Assembly (NCBI GenBank): GCA_031256895.1
Contig: JAIRPR010000064.1
Span: forward strand, 1-44,137
Direction of reading: 5' to 3'
Source of the DNA: Coriobacteriaceae bacterium
Lineage (GTDB): Bacteria; Actinomycetota; Coriobacteriia; Coriobacteriales; Eggerthellaceae
Length of the DNA stretch: 44,137 nucleotides
Position 1 is the first letter of the stretch. The number at the start of each line of letters is the position of its first letter. A model generated the notes under the pieces. The model did no database searches. It had not been told where the DNA came from and worked only from the letters and a program-made list of their open reading frames with translations. Made by a program: the position numbers and the translations under genes. Positions 18,327-30,669 of the stretch are shown here, piece after piece.

Positions 18327-21300
18327 ACCGGCCTTCCGAAAAGGTCCCCGATCTCCGAAAGCAGGGCGGCATTGCGGGCATCCACGGTAAGGGGCAGTTC
18401 TGCCCTGAACTTCCGCCCGTCGCTTTGGCTCACGAACAGCACCACGCCGTCGCGCCCCGGATGGGCTTGCAGGATGCGGTTCAGCTTCATGGATGCGGTC
18501 TGGTTGAACTCTGCCGAGGCCACCTTGAGCTCCAGATGGACAGGTCCGCTGCCGTCTGCGTCACTCAGCTCAAGCGCCTCGGCATCGAAGACGAGCAGCT
18601 GGTTCCCCCGGTCTGAATGTTCGAACTTGCCTTTCACCTTGATGATGGCATCTTCTTTGATGACCTCTTTGGCCTCTTCGAACTTGAAGCAGACGCATTC
18701 GATATGCCCGGTCGTATCCTCTAACACGAAGTTCGCCATCTTCTTGCCAAGCTTCGTGAAACGTTCGTTCACGCCCGAGACCATGCCCACGAAGGTCCCC
18801 GAAGGTATGTCTTTCTCACGCTCTGCCAGGTCACCAAGGCTGAAGGGCGACATACGCGCTATGAGCGACTCGTAGGGCTGGAGTGGATGCTCGGAAACGT
18901 AGATCTTCAGGATCTCCTTCTCGAAGGCCAGCTTCACCCGTTTCTCCCATTCGATGCCGTCGGGGGCGGGTATGTCTTGGCCGAAGCCCGAATCAGGCTC
19001 GTCGGCAAAGAGGTCGAACATGCTGGTCTGGCCTGCGTCGCGGTCGCGCTGGCGCTTCGAGGCCATTTCAAGGAGCTGCGTCTCATCGATGAAGCCCATG
19101 AGCTGCTTGCGCGTGTAACCGGTCGAATCGAAGGCTCCCGCCTTGATGAGCGCGTCGAGCACCTTGCGGTTGTAGCATTTCGAATCCATGCGGTTCACGT
19201 AATCGTGGAGCGAGGTGAAACGCCCGCCGGCTCTGCGTTCTTTGACGACCTCTTCGGCCACCTTCTCCCCCACGCCCCGGATGCCGGCTAGCCCGAAGCG
19301 GATGCCTTCTTCGGTGGGGGTGAAATCGAGGTTCGAGGTGTTGATGTCGGGCGGCATGACCGGGATGCCGGAATGGTTGCAGCTTGCGATATACTTCATC
19401 AGACGGTCGGCATTGCCCATGTACGAGGAAAGCACGGCTGCCATATAGTCGAAGGGGTAATGTGCCTTGATGTAGGCGGTGCGCATGACGATGACCGCGT
19501 AAGCCGCGGAATGCGACTTGTTGAAGGCGTACTTCGCGAACTTCTCGGCATCTTCCCATATCCTTTTCGCGACCTCGAGCGAATAGCCGTTCTGGACGGC
19601 GCCGTTGTTCCAATCCTCTTGCAGTTGGCGCATGATGTCGATGTTCTTCTTGCCCATGGCCTTGCGCAGCTTGTCGGCCTTGCCGGCCGAGAAGCCGCAC
19701 ATCCGCATGGACACCTGCATGATCTGTTCCTGGTAGACCATGGTGCCATAGGTCTCTTCCAAGATGGGGCGCAGACGGTCGTCATAATAGTTGACCTGGG
19801 TCTGGCCTTTCGCGCACTTCACGAAGTCGTCCACCATGCCCGACTCCAAGGGGCCGGGGCGGTTCAGGGCGATAGAGGCCACGATGTCAGAGAAATGGCG
19901 CGGCTTCATGCGGGCGAACAGGCTGACATACAGGGCGCTCTCCACCTGGAAGAGGCCGTCCATGTTGCCGCTGCACATGAGCTCGAAAGCGGCATTGTCG
20001 TCAAGGGGTATCTCTTCCGGCTTTATCTCCACCCCGAAGCGTTCTTTGACGTTCTTGCATGCCCGCGAGATGACCGAAAGGGTGCGCAAGCCCAGGAAGT
20101 CCATCTTCAACAGGCCAAGGTTGGGCGTATAGTGGCCGTCGTACTGGGTGATGATGTCGCCGCCCTTGGTGTCGCGCTTCATGGGGATGTGGTCAGAAAG
20201 GGGGTCGCGGCAGATGATGGTGGCGCAAGGATGCACGCCTTCGCCCCTCACGTGGCCTTCGATGGAAAGTGCCGCATCAAGCACGGCCTTGCTGTCGGGC
20301 TCGGAATCGTATGCCTTCTTGAGGTCGGGGTTCTTGGCGAAGGCTTCCTCCAGCTTGATGCCCAGCTCGTTTCCGACTATCTTGGCCAGGCGGTCGCCTA
20401 CGCTGTAGGGGTAGTCGAGCACCCGCGCCGCATCGCGGATGGCGTTCTTCGCCTGCAAGGTGCCGAAGGTGATCACGCTGGCCACGTGGTCTTCGCCATA
20501 TATCTCCTTCACATGGGCGATGACGTCGTCGCGGCGCTCGTCGTCGAAATCGACATCGATATCGGGCATCTCGACGCGTTCCTCCGAAAGGAAGCGCTCA
20601 AAGAGCAGGCCGTTCGACAAAGGGTCGAGGTCGGTGATGCCCAAGGCATAGCTCACGATGGACCCTGCGGCCGATCCGCGCCCCGGGCCCACGCCGATGC
20701 CATTGTCCTTTGCCCATTGGATGTATTCCTGTACGATAAGGAAATATGCCGGGAAGCCCTGCCGTATGATGACGTCGGCCTCGTGTTCGTAACGGGTCAT
20801 GACCTCGTCATTCAGGTCTTCGCCATAGCGGTGGTGCAGGCCTTCGAGGCACTGCTTGCGGAAATAGCTCTCCTCGGTCTCGCCTTCCGGCAGCGGGAAG
20901 CGCGGAAGGATAGGGTCGCTGTTGAGCACCACGTTGCATTTCTCGGCGATCCTCACCGTGTTGTCGCAGGCCTCATCGAAGTCTTTGAGGGCTGCCCGCA
21001 TCTCTTCCTCGGTCTTCATGTAGAACTGGTCGTTCGTGAAGCGCATGCGGTCGGGGTCGTTCATGGTGGAAGCGGTGCCGATGCACAGCAGGATGTCCTG
21101 GGCACGGGCATCCTCTTGCAAGAGGTAATGGAAGTCGTTCGTGGCAACGGTCTCCAAGCCCAGCTCGTGCGCTATCCTTGCCAGCTCGAAGTTCAGCTGG
21201 TTCTGCGTCATGCCGCCCTCGGTGGTGAGCCCTTGGTCTTGGAGCTCTATATAGAAGTCGCCCGGCTCATAGACGCTTGCCAGCTTGCGCGCCCATTCGA

Positions 21301-21775
21301 GCGCCTCGTCGAAACGGCTCTGGTCTATCATCCGGGGCACTATCCCCGCAAGGCAGGCACTGGTGGCTATGATGCCTTCAGAGTATCTTTGCAGCATGGA
21401 AAAGGTGGTGCGCGGCTTGTAGTAGAAGTTGTCGATCTGCGATTCTGAGACCAGCTTGATCAGGTTGTGGTAGCCGGTGTCGTTCTTTGCCAACAGCAGC
21501 ATGTGGTAGAGCTTGGGCTTGGCATCGCGCTTCAGTTCCTCATCAGTGGTGAAGTATATCTCACAGCCGAAGATGGGCTTCACCCGGATGCCCGTTTCCT
21601 TTTCAACGGTATCGCAGGCCTCGCTGAGCTCGGGCACCCCGCTCATCACGCCGTGGTCGGTGATGGCTATAGCCGGCATGCCCAGAGCGGCTGCACGCCG
21701 GACCATTGCTTCGATATGTGTCGCGCCATCGAGCAGCGAATACTGTGTATGGTTATGAAGATGCACGAATGCCAT
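18311..21775 (-). CDS. dnaE: DNA polymerase III subunit alpha
   Basis: MAFVHLHNHTQYSLLDG PHP start; VGPGRGSAAGSIVSYALGITDLDPL; PDIDVDFDDERRDDVI; overlaps truA start by 16 nt. Confidence 0.96.
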   Translation of the reverse strand: MAFVHLHNHTQYSLLDGATHIEAMVRRAAALGMPAIAITDHGVMSGVPELSEACDTVEKETGIRVKPIFGCEIYFTTDEELKRDAKPKLYHMLLLAKNDTGYHNLIKLVSESQIDNFYYKPRTTFSMLQRYSEGIIATSACLAGIVPRMIDQSRFDEALEWARKLASVYEPGDFYIELQDQGLTTEGGMTQNQLNFELARIAHELGLETVATNDFHYLLQEDARAQDILLCIGTASTMNDPDRMRFTNDQFYMKTEEEMRAALKDFDEACDNTVRIAEKCNVVLNSDPILPRFPLPEGETEESYFRKQCLEGLHHRYGEDLNDEVMTRYEHEADVIIRQGFPAYFLIVQEYIQWAKDNGIGVGPGRGSAAGSIVSYALGITDLDPLSNGLLFERFLSEERVEMPDIDVDFDDERRDDVIAHVKEIYGEDHVASVITFGTLQAKNAIRDAARVLDYPYSVGDRLAKIVGNELGIKLEEAFAKNPDLKKAYDSEPDSKAVLDAALSIEGHVRGEGVHPCATIICRDPLSDHIPMKRDTKGGDIITQYDGHYTPNLGLLKMDFLGLRTLSVISRACKNVKERFGVEIKPEEIPLDDNAAFELMCSGNMDGLFQVESALYVSLFARMKPRHFSDIVASIALNRPGPLESGMVDDFVKCAKGQTQVNYYDDRLRPILEETYGTMVYQEQIMQVSMRMCGFSAGKADKLRKAMGKKNIDIMRQLQEDWNNGAVQNGYSLEVAKRIWEDAEKFAKYAFNKSHSAAYAVIVMRTAYIKAHYPFDYMAAVLSSYMGNADRLMKYIASCNHSGIPVMPPDINTSNLDFTPTEEGIRFGLAGIRGVGEKVAEEVVKERRAGGRFTSLHDYVNRMDSKCYNRKVLDALIKAGAFDSTGYTRKQLMGFIDETQLLEMASKRQRDRDAGQTSMFDLFADEPDSGFGQDIPAPDGIEWEKRVKLAFEKEILKIYVSEHPLQPYESLIARMSPFSLGDLAEREKDIPSGTFVGMVSGVNERFTKLGKKMANFVLEDTTGHIECVCFKFEEAKEVIKEDAIIKVKGKFEHSDRGNQLLVFDAEALELSDADGSGPVHLELKVASAEFNQTASMKLNRILQAHPGRDGVVLFVSQSDGRKFRAELPLTVDARNAALLSEIGDLFGRPVWQAS

Positions 21776-21990
21776 TGTGTATGCCCTGTTCCCTTGTTGT
21801 GGACTCCGCTTGCGTGTGTGGTCGTGAACCCTTGGAGCGGTATACCCGCGCACTACGAAGGGTCAAGGCCTTTCCGTGAACCGGTGCCTCCTTACCTGCT
21901 CGTCAGATGTTCCCAAACCATGTGAGACCATAATAGCAGGATTCGGGGGCTTGCACAGAGAACATGCGATGGAGATTTGGTGGGCGGTTG

Positions 21991-22068
21991 CCTCACCCAA
22001 GACAGGCTCGCCCAAAGGCAGACTCACCCAAAGGCAGCCTCATCCAAGACAGGCTCGCCCAAAGGCAG
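21991..22068. repeat. Intergenic minisatellite between dnaE and atpC
   Basis: 31-bp unit cctca(c/t)ccaagacaggctcgcccaaaggcag at 21991-22021 and 22038-22068 with a partial unit (actcacccaaaggcag) between. Confidence 0.85.
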
Positions 22069-22110
22069 CCTCCCCCCGCATGCCACACCGGGGAGAGGCT
22101 GCACCCATTT

Positions 22111-23959
<1,849 letters not shown>

Positions 23960-24889
23960 TTACTCCTCCAATGCCGCAGCGCCGCCCACGATCTCTGAGA
24001 TCTCGGTGGTGATGGCGCCTTGGCGTACACGGTTGTATATTCTGGTCAAGGTATCGACCATTTCAGTAGCATTATCGGTTGCCGACTTCATCGCGTTGCG
24101 GCGGGCGCCCTGCTCGCCGGCTGCGGAATCTATCAGGGCGTGGTACAGGGTGGTCTTGACATAGGCCGGAGCCAAGCGGTCCAGCACGGCTTCGGCGCTC
24201 GGCTCGAAGGCGAACTCCCCGTGAAGGCGGGCCTTTTCCTGGGCGGAATCCCTTTCGGCCTTCAGCTCGCGATGGTAGGTGCCCTCACGTGCGGCAAGCA
24301 GCACCCCGGTATCGACCGGCAGGATGCGTTCTTCACGTAAGACCTGTTCCGCTGCGTTCTTCGCATGGTTGTAGACGACGACTACCTCGTCGATGGCTCC
24401 GCTCGTATAGCCTTCGATGGCATAGGCCGCGATGGACGCTGCCTCTTCGACCGTGGGATCGGCGGAAAGGTCGCGGAACTCAAGGACCGGCTTGATCTTC
24501 CGGTAGTTGAAATACCCGACCGCCTTTTTGCCGCACGCTATCAGGTGGGTCTGGATGCCGATGGCTGCCTTCTCTTTCATGAGGCGCTCGACACGGCGCA
24601 AGACATTGGCATTGAAGCCGCCCGCCAGGCCACGGTCGGAGACCACAGCAACGATCAGCGTGCACTTCACCTCGTCATGTGTCTGCAGCAAGGCGCAATC
24701 GGAGCCTTTCACCAGTTCTGCAACGTGCGCCAGCATCTCGGCCATCGAATCGGCATAAGGCGTCGCGGCCTCTACGCGCTCGTTCGCACGACGGATCTTA
24801 GCGGCCGCAACCATTTCCATGGTACGCGTAATCTGCTTCGTCGAACGGACGGAGTTGATTCGCTTCTCTATGTCTTTCAGGTTGGGCAT
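23960..24889 (-). CDS. atpG: ATP synthase F1 gamma subunit
   Basis: DIEKRINSVRSTKQITRTMEMVAAAKIRRA; C-terminal YNRVRQGAITTEISEIVGGAAAL. Confidence 0.97.
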   Translation of the reverse strand: MPNLKDIEKRINSVRSTKQITRTMEMVAAAKIRRANERVEAATPYADSMAEMLAHVAELVKGSDCALLQTHDEVKCTLIVAVVSDRGLAGGFNANVLRRVERLMKEKAAIGIQTHLIACGKKAVGYFNYRKIKPVLEFRDLSADPTVEEAASIAAYAIEGYTSGAIDEVVVVYNHAKNAAEQVLREERILPVDTGVLLAAREGTYHRELKAERDSAQEKARLHGEFAFEPSAEAVLDRLAPAYVKTTLYHALIDSAAGEQGARRNAMKSATDNATEMVDTLTRIYNRVRQGAITTEISEIVGGAAALEE

Positions 24890-24900
24890 GTCCTACCTGC

Positions 24901-26472
24901 CTATTCCGACGCCGAAACCGCGAACTGCGTTTTGAAGGTCTCAATGGCAGCGTTCAGATCGGATTCTATCTCGTCGGTGAACTTCTTCTCGGTGGCGACC
25001 GCAGAAAGCACTTCCGGCCTTGTGCCGCGCAGGAAGTCGATGAGCTCTCCCCTGAAACGCACGACGTCTGAGACCGGGATGTCGTCAAGGTAGCCCTTGC
25101 CGCCGGCATAGATTGATATCGCCTGCTCCTCGACAGGCATGGGCACATAGCGGCCTTGCTTCAAAAGCTCGGTCATGCGGGCGCCGCGATTGAGCTGTTG
25201 TTGGGTCGCCTTGTCGAGGTCGCTCCCGAACTGGGTGAAGGCCTGCAGCTCGCGGTAGGCGGCCAAGTCGAGGCGCAAGGACCCCGCAACCTGCTTCATC
25301 GCCTTGATCTGGGCGGAGCCTCCGACTCGGGAGACCGAGATGCCCACGTTGACAGCAGGGCGCTGCCCTTGGTAGAACAGGTCTGATACCAGGAATATCT
25401 GCCCATCGGTGATGGAGATCACGTTGGTGGGGATATAGGCCGAGACATCGCCTGCCTGGGTCTCGATGACCGGCAACGCGGTGAGCGATCCCGCGCCGTT
25501 CTTGTCCGAGAGCTTCACGGCACGTTCCAAGAGGCGTGAATGCAGGTAGAAGATGTCGCCCGGGTAGGCTTCGCGTCCGGGCGGGCGGCGCAGCGTCAAT
25601 GACATCTGGCGATAGGCGACCGCCTGTTTCGAGAGGTCGTCATAGATGCACAGCACGTGACGGCCTTTGTTGGTCTCGCTGGCAGGCTTGCCGTCTGCGC
25701 CGTTGTACATGAAGAACTCGCCCATGGCGGCGCCGGCCATGGGGGCGATGTACTGCAGGGGCGCCGAATCGGATGCCGATGCCGAGACGACGATCGTGTA
25801 ATCCATGGCGCCGTAGCGTTCAAGCGTCTCCACCAGGCCCGCAACGGTGGACGCCTTCTGGCCGATGGCCACATAGATGCAGATCATGTCTTTGCCCTTT
25901 TGGTTGATTATCGTGTCCACGATAATCGAGGTCTTACCGGTCTGGCGGTCGCCGATTATCAGCTCGCGCTGACCGCGACCGATGGGTATCATCGAGTCGA
26001 TGGCCAGGATGCCGGTCTGCATGGGCTCGCACACGCCCTGGCGCTCGATGACGCCGGGGGCGCGGAACTCGACCGGTCGCATGCCTTCGGCCTTGATGGG
26101 GCCCTTGCCGTCGATGGGCATGCCCAGGGGGTTCACGACGCGGCCTATCATCTCTTTGCCCGAAGGCACCTCTACGATACGGCCTGTCGTCCTTACCTGG
26201 TCGTTTTCTTTGATTGTCGTGACTTCGCCCAGAAGCACGGCTCCGACCTCTTCTTCTTCGAGGTTCTGGGCAAGGCCGTAGACGGTGTGCCCTTCGCTGC
26301 TCACGAACTCCAAGAGCTCGCCTGCCATGGCGTCCTTGAGGCCGTCGATACGGGCGATCCCGTCTCCGACCTGGATGACGGTACCGACCTCACGGGATTC
26401 GACGCTGGTCTCTAGGGCATCGAGCTGTTTGCGCAGCGCCTCGTCGATAGACTTTGCGGTTATCTCAGTCAC
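24901..26472 (-). CDS. atpA: ATP synthase F1 alpha subunit
   Basis: [18 protein letters not shown]; typical alpha N-terminus and [20 protein letters not shown]. Confidence 0.98.
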   Translation of the reverse strand: MTEITAKSIDEALRKQLDALETSVESREVGTVIQVGDGIARIDGLKDAMAGELLEFVSSEGHTVYGLAQNLEEEEVGAVLLGEVTTIKENDQVRTTGRIVEVPSGKEMIGRVVNPLGMPIDGKGPIKAEGMRPVEFRAPGVIERQGVCEPMQTGILAIDSMIPIGRGQRELIIGDRQTGKTSIIVDTIINQKGKDMICIYVAIGQKASTVAGLVETLERYGAMDYTIVVSASASDSAPLQYIAPMAGAAMGEFFMYNGADGKPASETNKGRHVLCIYDDLSKQAVAYRQMSLTLRRPPGREAYPGDIFYLHSRLLERAVKLSDKNGAGSLTALPVIETQAGDVSAYIPTNVISITDGQIFLVSDLFYQGQRPAVNVGISVSRVGGSAQIKAMKQVAGSLRLDLAAYRELQAFTQFGSDLDKATQQQLNRGARMTELLKQGRYVPMPVEEQAISIYAGGKGYLDDIPVSDVVRFRGELIDFLRGTRPEVLSAVATEKKFTDEIESDLNAAIETFKTQFAVSASE

Positions 26473-27055
26473 TGGCTTTCACCTCCATCTGTGATTGTTT
26501 AAGGGTTCTTCGCGCGCCTTCGAGGTGCGATCTGATGCTGGCGTCTATCCGCCTGCCTCGGGCGCTCATGATGATGCCGCCTAGGATTGAGCGGTCGATA
26601 TGCTCGCGCAGGACCACCCTGGTGCCCAGATCGGCCGCGGCTTTCTCGCTTATCAGCTGGCGGAGGCCGTCATCGAGCGGCACGGCAGTGGTCACGTCGA
26701 CTATGTTCAAGTCGAAGCGCTGCTCAAGCTGTTCGGTGTAGCTCGCCCATACCCGGCTGACCAGGCTGAAATCGCCCCGTTGCGCCATTACGGCCAATGC
26801 CTCGACCAGAAGGGGGGTCACCCCGAGGCCGGTGAGCACATTGACCATTATGGCCTTATGCTGCTCGGGCGTATAGCGCTTGTCATCCAAGGCATTGGCA
26901 AGCTCCAGGCTCTCCCGCGTGTACCTCACCAAGGCCTCGAGCTCGTCGCGCACCTGCACGGCTGCTTCCTGTCCGCCGCTTGCGAACGCACCGTCGAGCA
27001 GAAGGCTTGCATAGGCGGCTATCTTCTTCTTGACGACCTGGCGGTTAATGGGCAT
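26465..27055 (-). CDS. atpH: ATP synthase F1 delta subunit
   Basis: Delta-like sequence, C-terminal [43 protein letters not shown]; position. Confidence 0.92.
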   Translation of the reverse strand: MPINRQVVKKKIAAYASLLLDGAFASGGQEAAVQVRDELEALVRYTRESLELANALDDKRYTPEQHKAIMVNVLTGLGVTPLLVEALAVMAQRGDFSLVSRVWASYTEQLEQRFDLNIVDVTTAVPLDDGLRQLISEKAAADLGTRVVLREHIDRSILGGIIMSARGRRIDASIRSHLEGARRTLKQSQMEVKASD

Positions 27056-27689
27056 TGAAGGTACCTGCCTCGTTCACGTAGCGCTCGACCACGCGGCGAT
27101 GCTCGGCATCGTCAAGGTCGGTGCCTATCAGCCGCGAGGCCACGGCGATAGAGGTGTCAGCCACCGTGCTCTGCAGCTCGGCGATGGCCGCCTTCTTCTC
27201 CGCCTCGATGGCTGCCCGGGCTTTGGCGATGATGCCGTCGGCTTCAGCTTGGGCACGGGCGCCCAGGTCGGCCATGGCTGCCTCGCCGGTCTTCTTCGCA
27301 TCGGCTATGATGGTTGCCGCCTGCGCCTTTGCTTCGTCGAGCTGCTGGCGGTACTCTTGGAGCAGCCTTTCGCTCTCGATGCGCGCCGCCTCGGACCTCT
27401 CAAGGGACTCCTTGATGGACGCCTCGCGCTTGTCGAGCATCGCGGCGAACATCGGCCAACCGAACTTGGCCAGCACGATGCACAAGGCGATGAAGCAGAC
27501 AAGCATGGGGATGAATTCCGCCATGTCGGGCAGAATGGCCGAGATGCCTGCGGCGCCTTCCGTGGCGCCTTCCGCTGTGGCCGCCTCCTCGTTAGCGAAG
27601 GCAGCAAGGGGGAAGGCGGTCAGCCCGGCAATGGCGGCAAGCGTGGGGGCGCAAGCCGTTGCGAGCGCCTTTTTCACTCCTGCTTTCAC
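27045..27689 (-). CDS. atpF: ATP synthase F0 b subunit with signal-peptide-like N-terminal extension
   Basis: AAGGAGG then GTG (27689) giving MKAGVKKALATACAPTLAAIAGLTAFPLAAFANEE...; LAKFGWPMFAAMLDKREASIKESLERSEAAR. The ORF-track start at 27935 overlaps atpE and is unlikely. Confidence 0.88.
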   Translation of the reverse strand: MKAGVKKALATACAPTLAAIAGLTAFPLAAFANEEAATAEGATEGAAGISAILPDMAEFIPMLVCFIALCIVLAKFGWPMFAAMLDKREASIKESLERSEAARIESERLLQEYRQQLDEAKAQAATIIADAKKTGEAAMADLGARAQAEADGIIAKARAAIEAEKKAAIAELQSTVADTSIAVASRLIGTDLDDAEHRRVVERYVNEAGTFNAH

Positions 27690-27738
27690 GTGCATTCCTC
27701 CTTCCAGGCTTTCGTATACTTGCACTACGAACGCCTGT

Positions 27739-27957
27739 CTAGACGAGGAAGGACATGACGAAGCCGATGAGGCCGAGGGCTTCGACCAGGGCAGCACCAA
27801 TGATGAAGTTGGTGAACAGGCGCCCCGCGAGTTCCGGTTGGCGGGCCGAAGCGGTGCAGCAGCCATAGCAGGCGATGCCGATGCCGATACCGGCACCGAT
27901 GACGCCCAAGCCATACCCGACGAGCTTAAGAGCACTGAGCACGAATACTGTTTCCAC
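27739..27957 (-). CDS. atpE: ATP synthase F0 c subunit
   Basis: GTG start preceded by [29 protein letters not shown] loop and [22 protein letters not shown] with the conserved carboxylate. Confidence 0.93.
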   Translation of the reverse strand: METVFVLSALKLVGYGLGVIGAGIGIGIACYGCCTASARQPELAGRLFTNFIIGAALVEALGLIGFVMSFLV

Positions 27958-28102
27958 GTTTTTCCTCCTTTGACCGTTTAAGGACACCCTTAAACATCCA
28001 AGTTCTACTATTTCTTCAACCGGTTATGGAAGACCCGGCTAAAACCGAATAAATGCCCCGCCTTCATGATTGCGGGCGTTGCCTGAGGCTCACCTGTCCA
28101 TC

Positions 28103-28888
28103 CTAGTGCTCGGAAGTGGCAAGCGAGATGTACACCGCGCTCAGTATAGTGAACACATAAGCCTGCAAGAAGGCCACCAGGACCTCCAGCGCATACATGG
28201 CCACCAGGAACAAGACCCAGCCCACAGCGGGCAGGGCATACATGAGGTCGGTGTTGTTGATGGCATAGGAAATGAACAGGCTGGTCAACAAAGCGAATAT
28301 GCCCAACACCATATGCCCCGCGAACATGTTGGCATACAACCGGACCGCCAGGGTGAGCGCGCGCAGGCAGGCCGAGACCAGCTCCAGGAACCACACGATA
28401 GGCACCAGCACGATGGGCAGGCCAGAAGGGCAGAAGCTCTTCAGGTAGCCCAGGCCGCCATGGGCCTTGACACCCCAGTAGTTGAAGTACACGAACGAGA
28501 CGATAGCCAGCGCCCAGGTCACGCTGATGGACCCGGTCGGAGTCTTGCATCCGGGGATGAGGCCTACGAAGTTGCTTATCAGGATGAAGAAGAAGATCGA
28601 TGCCAGGAAGGGCACATGCCTTTTGTAGCCGTGTCCGATGGCATCCTTCGCCACCCCGCCCCGCACCAGATCATAGCCGTACTCGACCATGTTGACGAAC
28701 TTGTTCGAGGGCACCGGCTTGAGCTTGTGCGCCGCCACCAGCACGACTATCAGGGTAAGGGCAAGGCAGATGAACATCCAGAAGACATACTGCGTCAGGC
28801 CTATGCCACCTTCGCCGACCAGGAAGGCCGAATCGAAGGACGCCTTAAGATGGGGAATCTCTTCCTTTAGCGCATCAAGAGGATTCAC
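28103..28888 (-). CDS. atpB: ATP synthase F0 a subunit
   Basis: LRALTLAVRLYANMFAGHMVLG with essential Arg; multiple TM segments; ALEVLVAFLQAYVFTILSAVYI. Confidence 0.96.
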   Translation of the reverse strand: MNPLDALKEEIPHLKASFDSAFLVGEGGIGLTQYVFWMFICLALTLIVVLVAAHKLKPVPSNKFVNMVEYGYDLVRGGVAKDAIGHGYKRHVPFLASIFFFILISNFVGLIPGCKTPTGSISVTWALAIVSFVYFNYWGVKAHGGLGYLKSFCPSGLPIVLVPIVWFLELVSACLRALTLAVRLYANMFAGHMVLGIFALLTSLFISYAINNTDLMYALPAVGWVLFLVAMYALEVLVAFLQAYVFTILSAVYISLATSEH

Positions 28889-29002
28889 GTTGTGTTTTCC
28901 TTTCCTTACTCATCTTGCATAAAATGTAAGTGCTGTTCCTATCGTTCCTGCACTGCACAAGGGGCCTTATCGTTACGGCACTGCGCAGAAGGCGCCCTCA
29001 GG

Positions 29003-29302
29003 TCATTTCCTGACCAGCCGGTACACGCCGTAGCCGATTGCCGATGCGATAAGCCCGCCGACCAGCGAGAGCGCGAACGGCAAGACCATGTCCCGCGCCA
29101 GAAAGACGCAGAGGAACAATATTGCCGCAAGCAAGAGGAATGATATGAGCACTCCCAGCAGCAGGGCCCCCGCTTCGCCCAAGGCAGATGTGGCCGTTGC
29201 CCGGCGCGCAAGCCGCGTCCCGAGCAACAAAGGCGCAAACCCGGCGAACCCGGAAAGCACACCTAACACGATAGCAACAACCATAGCCTGCTTTCTGAGC
29301 AC
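29003..29302 (-). CDS. Small membrane protein in AtpI/subunit I position
   Basis: 99 aa, predicted hydrophobic helices, immediately upstream of atpB in the same orientation. Confidence 0.6.
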   Translation of the reverse strand: MLRKQAMVVAIVLGVLSGFAGFAPLLLGTRLARRATATSALGEAGALLLGVLISFLLLAAILFLCVFLARDMVLPFALSLVGGLIASAIGYGVYRLVRK

Positions 29303-29537
29303 TCCCGTTCACTTACAACAAACCAACGGGTATGGTAACGGAAAAGCCCCACCCATGACCAAGAAAGCGTCAAAACATTACAAAAAACTGGTAAATGGCA
29401 AAGCAATATGCAAGAGCCGGGCGGCCTTGGGCGCTTTCGGGGCCTTGGGCGCCGGCGGGGGTCATGAAGGCACGCAGCTTGAACAGGTCGGGGACCTTCG
29501 CGGCCTTCATGGCTTTCAGGGCCCTTGGGCACCGGCA

Positions 29538-29993
29538 TCAGGCTGTGAAGGCGCGCAGCCTGATGCCGGCTTCCTGAAGCAGCGACAAGGCCAGATCGTC
29601 GCTGTAGGGGTTTTGATAGACTATCTCGACCACCCCTGCGTTGATGAGCATCTTCGCACACACCACGCAAGGCTGATGGGTGACATAGATGACCGAGCCG
29701 GATATGTCTATGCCATAACGTGCCGCCTGGATGATGGCGTTCTGCTCGGCATGCAGCCCGCGGCATATCTCGTGGCGCTGCCCGCTGGGCACCCCGAGCT
29801 GCTGGCGCAGGCAACCGGTCTCGATGCAGTGGGTGAGGCCGCTGGGGACCCCGTTGTACCCGGTCGCCAAGATACGGCGGTCCTTCACAATGACGGCTCC
29901 CACCGCCCGGCGCAGACAGGTGGTCCTGGTGGCCACCTCATGCGCCAGGGTCATGAAGTACTCATCCCACGACGGCCTGTTGTATCCTTCCAT
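29538..29993 (-). CDS. dCMP/cytidine deaminase family protein (ComEB-like)
   Basis: [68 protein letters not shown] zinc motif. Confidence 0.93.
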   Translation of the reverse strand: MEGYNRPSWDEYFMTLAHEVATRTTCLRRAVGAVIVKDRRILATGYNGVPSGLTHCIETGCLRQQLGVPSGQRHEICRGLHAEQNAIIQAARYGIDISGSVIYVTHQPCVVCAKMLINAGVVEIVYQNPYSDDLALSLLQEAGIRLRAFTA

Positions 29994-30014
29994 GGATAGA
30001 TCCCCTTCCTGGGC

Positions 30015-30656
30015 TTACTTCGTCCCGAAGATGCGGTCGCCCGCATCCCCCAGCCCAGGCACGATATACGCATCATCGTTGAGGCCTTCGTCGATGGCAC
30101 AGGTGTAGACGTGCACCTTCTGGTCGGCGGCCAAGACGGTCTCGATGCCGATGGGCGCCGCCACAATGACCGCCAGCTTGATGCTTTTCACGCCCTGCTT
30201 GCGCAGGTAGGCTATAGCCGCTGTGGCAGACCCGCCAGTTGCCAGCATGGGGTCTACCAGGATGACGTCGCGCTCGGCGATGTCCTCGGGCAGTTTGGCA
30301 TAGTATTCGACCGGCTCATGCGTCTCTTCGTTACGGTACATGCCCAGATGGCCCACGCGCGCGGCAGGGGTCAGCTCGAGCATGCCCTCGACCATGCCCA
30401 GGCCTGCCCGCAGTATGGGCACTATGGCCACCTTCTTCCCCTTGATGGACTTACAGGCGGCGCGGGCTATGGGCGTCTGCACCTCGATATCGACCAGAGG
30501 AAGATCCCTGGTGGCCTCGTATCCCTCGAAGATGGCTATCTCCTTTATGAGGTCGCGGAACTTCTTCGACGAGGTCTCAGAGCTTCGCAGGATGGAGAGC
30601 TTGTGCTGCACCAGCGGATGGTCGAGCACCGTGACACGGTCGTATGCCTGGGTCAT
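30015..30656 (-). CDS. upp: Uracil phosphoribosyltransferase
   Basis: [59 protein letters not shown]. Confidence 0.95.
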   Translation of the reverse strand: MTQAYDRVTVLDHPLVQHKLSILRSSETSSKKFRDLIKEIAIFEGYEATRDLPLVDIEVQTPIARAACKSIKGKKVAIVPILRAGLGMVEGMLELTPAARVGHLGMYRNEETHEPVEYYAKLPEDIAERDVILVDPMLATGGSATAAIAYLRKQGVKSIKLAVIVAAPIGIETVLAADQKVHVYTCAIDEGLNDDAYIVPGLGDAGDRIFGTK

Positions 30657-30669
30657 CTTCGGCACCTTC

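Noticed and set aside
19373-21448. 691-aa plus-strand ORF opposite dnaE, and similar long antisense ORFs (8622..10259, 22493..23740, 24365..25093, 30340..31542)
   Set aside because: They lie wholly antisense to confidently identified genes, show no protein-family resemblance, and are expected in high-GC DNA.
27690-27935. N-terminal extension of atpF as listed in the ORF track
   Set aside because: It overlaps atpE in another frame and precedes the AAGGAGG SD. The GTG at 27689 is the better start.
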